From Gemmatimonadota bacterium (GTDB lineage Bacteria > Gemmatimonadota > Gemmatimonadetes > Longimicrobiales > Gaopeijiaceae): a stretch of DNA of 7,558 nt. The notes under the pieces are model-generated. The model was not told the DNA's origin. It did no database searches and saw only the letters and a program-made list of their open reading frames with translations. The stretch's first letter is position 1; the number at the start of each line of letters is the position of its first letter. A program made the position numbers and the translations under genes. The DNA lies in contig JAHHMJ010000302.1 in NCBI GenBank assembly GCA_018678395.1, positions 1 through 7,558 of the forward strand. The letters are read 5' to 3'. This document shows, piece by piece, positions 7,234 to 7,558 of this stretch.

Positions 7234-7558
7234 TTGAACCAGCCAACATCGAACGGCAGTCCGAGGCCGCGCGCCGCGTCGCCCCGGCGCCAGCGGTTCG
7301 CCACCGCGCTGTGGGGCCTGCGACTCGCCTGGGCCGAGTGCAGGCTGCTCGTGGCCGGGTCGGGGGCCGTCATGGTGGTGCGGGGCGTACTGCCTGCCGT
7401 CCTGGCTCTGGTCCTGAAGGAGCTGGTCGATGCGGTCGTGGAAGCTCTGGCCGTGCCGGAGGCCGCCGCGACCGTCCCCGTATGGCTGGTGGCGATCTTC
7501 GTGCTGGCCCTGGTGGAGGGCATCACCTGGTTTCAGCAGCGCTACCTCGACCTTCGAC
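7234..7558 (+). CDS. ABC exporter-like transmembrane domain, N-terminal fragment (3' end cut by window)
   Basis: The frame stays open to the window end and gives 108 residues from TTG 7234, chosen because it is the first start after a GAGG (7218-7221, 12 nt upstream). The N-terminus (NQPTSNGSPRPRAASPRRQR) is polar and Arg/Pro-rich. Then comes a first hydrophobic segment, LLVAGSGAVMVVRGVLPAVL and following residues (about 7357-7425), ending in KELVDAV. This resembles TM1 of type-I ABC exporters, where 'GxLIDA' follows the helix. A second segment VWLVAIFVLALVEGITWFQQ (about 7480-7540) leads into RYLDLR, like the TM2 'QRYL' region. The nucleotide-binding domain would lie beyond the window. It is divergent from the sulfotransferase gene. 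The coding call is good; the ABC assignment rests on membrane topology and short motifs only, and the cargo is unknown. Confidence 0.7.
   Translation, partial: MNQPTSNGSPRPRAASPRRQRFATALWGLRLAWAECRLLVAGSGAVMVVRGVLPAVLALVLKELVDAVVEALAVPEAAATVPVWLVAIFVLALVEGITWFQQRYLDLR

Noticed and set aside
7230..7526. A 98-codon minus-strand open frame at the right end
   Set aside because: It is a Ser/Thr/Arg/Ala-rich shadow. The plus strand in the same place encodes two hydrophobic segments typical of an ABC exporter.

Overview
This window is GC-rich DNA whose genes use GC-ending codons heavily. It looks like a chromosomal segment from a Gram-negative bacterium that uses SusC/SusD-type nutrient uptake. High GC plus a SusC/SusD pair plus a secreted S9 peptidase best fits Gemmatimonadota, or less likely a high-GC Rhodothermota/Bacteroidota relative. 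This is a judgement from protein style only, because no rRNA or tRNA is present.

Layout, left to right. (1) 2-2029 (+): C-terminal part of a SusC/RagA-type TonB-dependent outer-membrane transporter, cut by the window start. (2) 2042-3409 (+): a complete SusD/RagB lipoprotein, 12 nt downstream, with an AGGAGG ribosome-binding site overlapping the susC-like stop. (3) 3455-3490: a strong intrinsic terminator that closes this operon. (4) 3552-5930 (+): a secreted S9-family peptidase with a beta-propeller and an alpha/beta-hydrolase domain and an intact Ser-Asp-His triad. (5) 5930-5977: a stem-loop between convergent genes, with its better T-tract on the minus strand. (6) 6008-6067: three copies of an 18-bp tandem repeat plus a partial fourth. 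(7) 6066 to about 6986 (-): a PAPS-dependent-type sulfotransferase. Both cofactor motifs are readable, but no ATG, GTG or TTG codon lies upstream of the first motif. (8) About 6987-7233: intergenic region with small hairpins. (9) 7234-7558 (+): the N-terminal membrane part of an ABC-exporter-like protein, cut by the window end.

The SusC/SusD pair would bind a substrate at the cell surface and import it with TonB energy. The next gene in the same orientation is a secreted peptidase and no carbohydrate-active enzyme is visible, so the substrate may be peptide (as for RagAB) rather than glycan; this is inference. The sulfotransferase and the ABC exporter are divergently arranged and may belong to a different function.

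I do not see an undescribed defence, mobile or CRISPR-like system here. The observations most worth checking are the missing canonical start of the sulfotransferase gene and the in-register 18-bp repeat at its stop codon.
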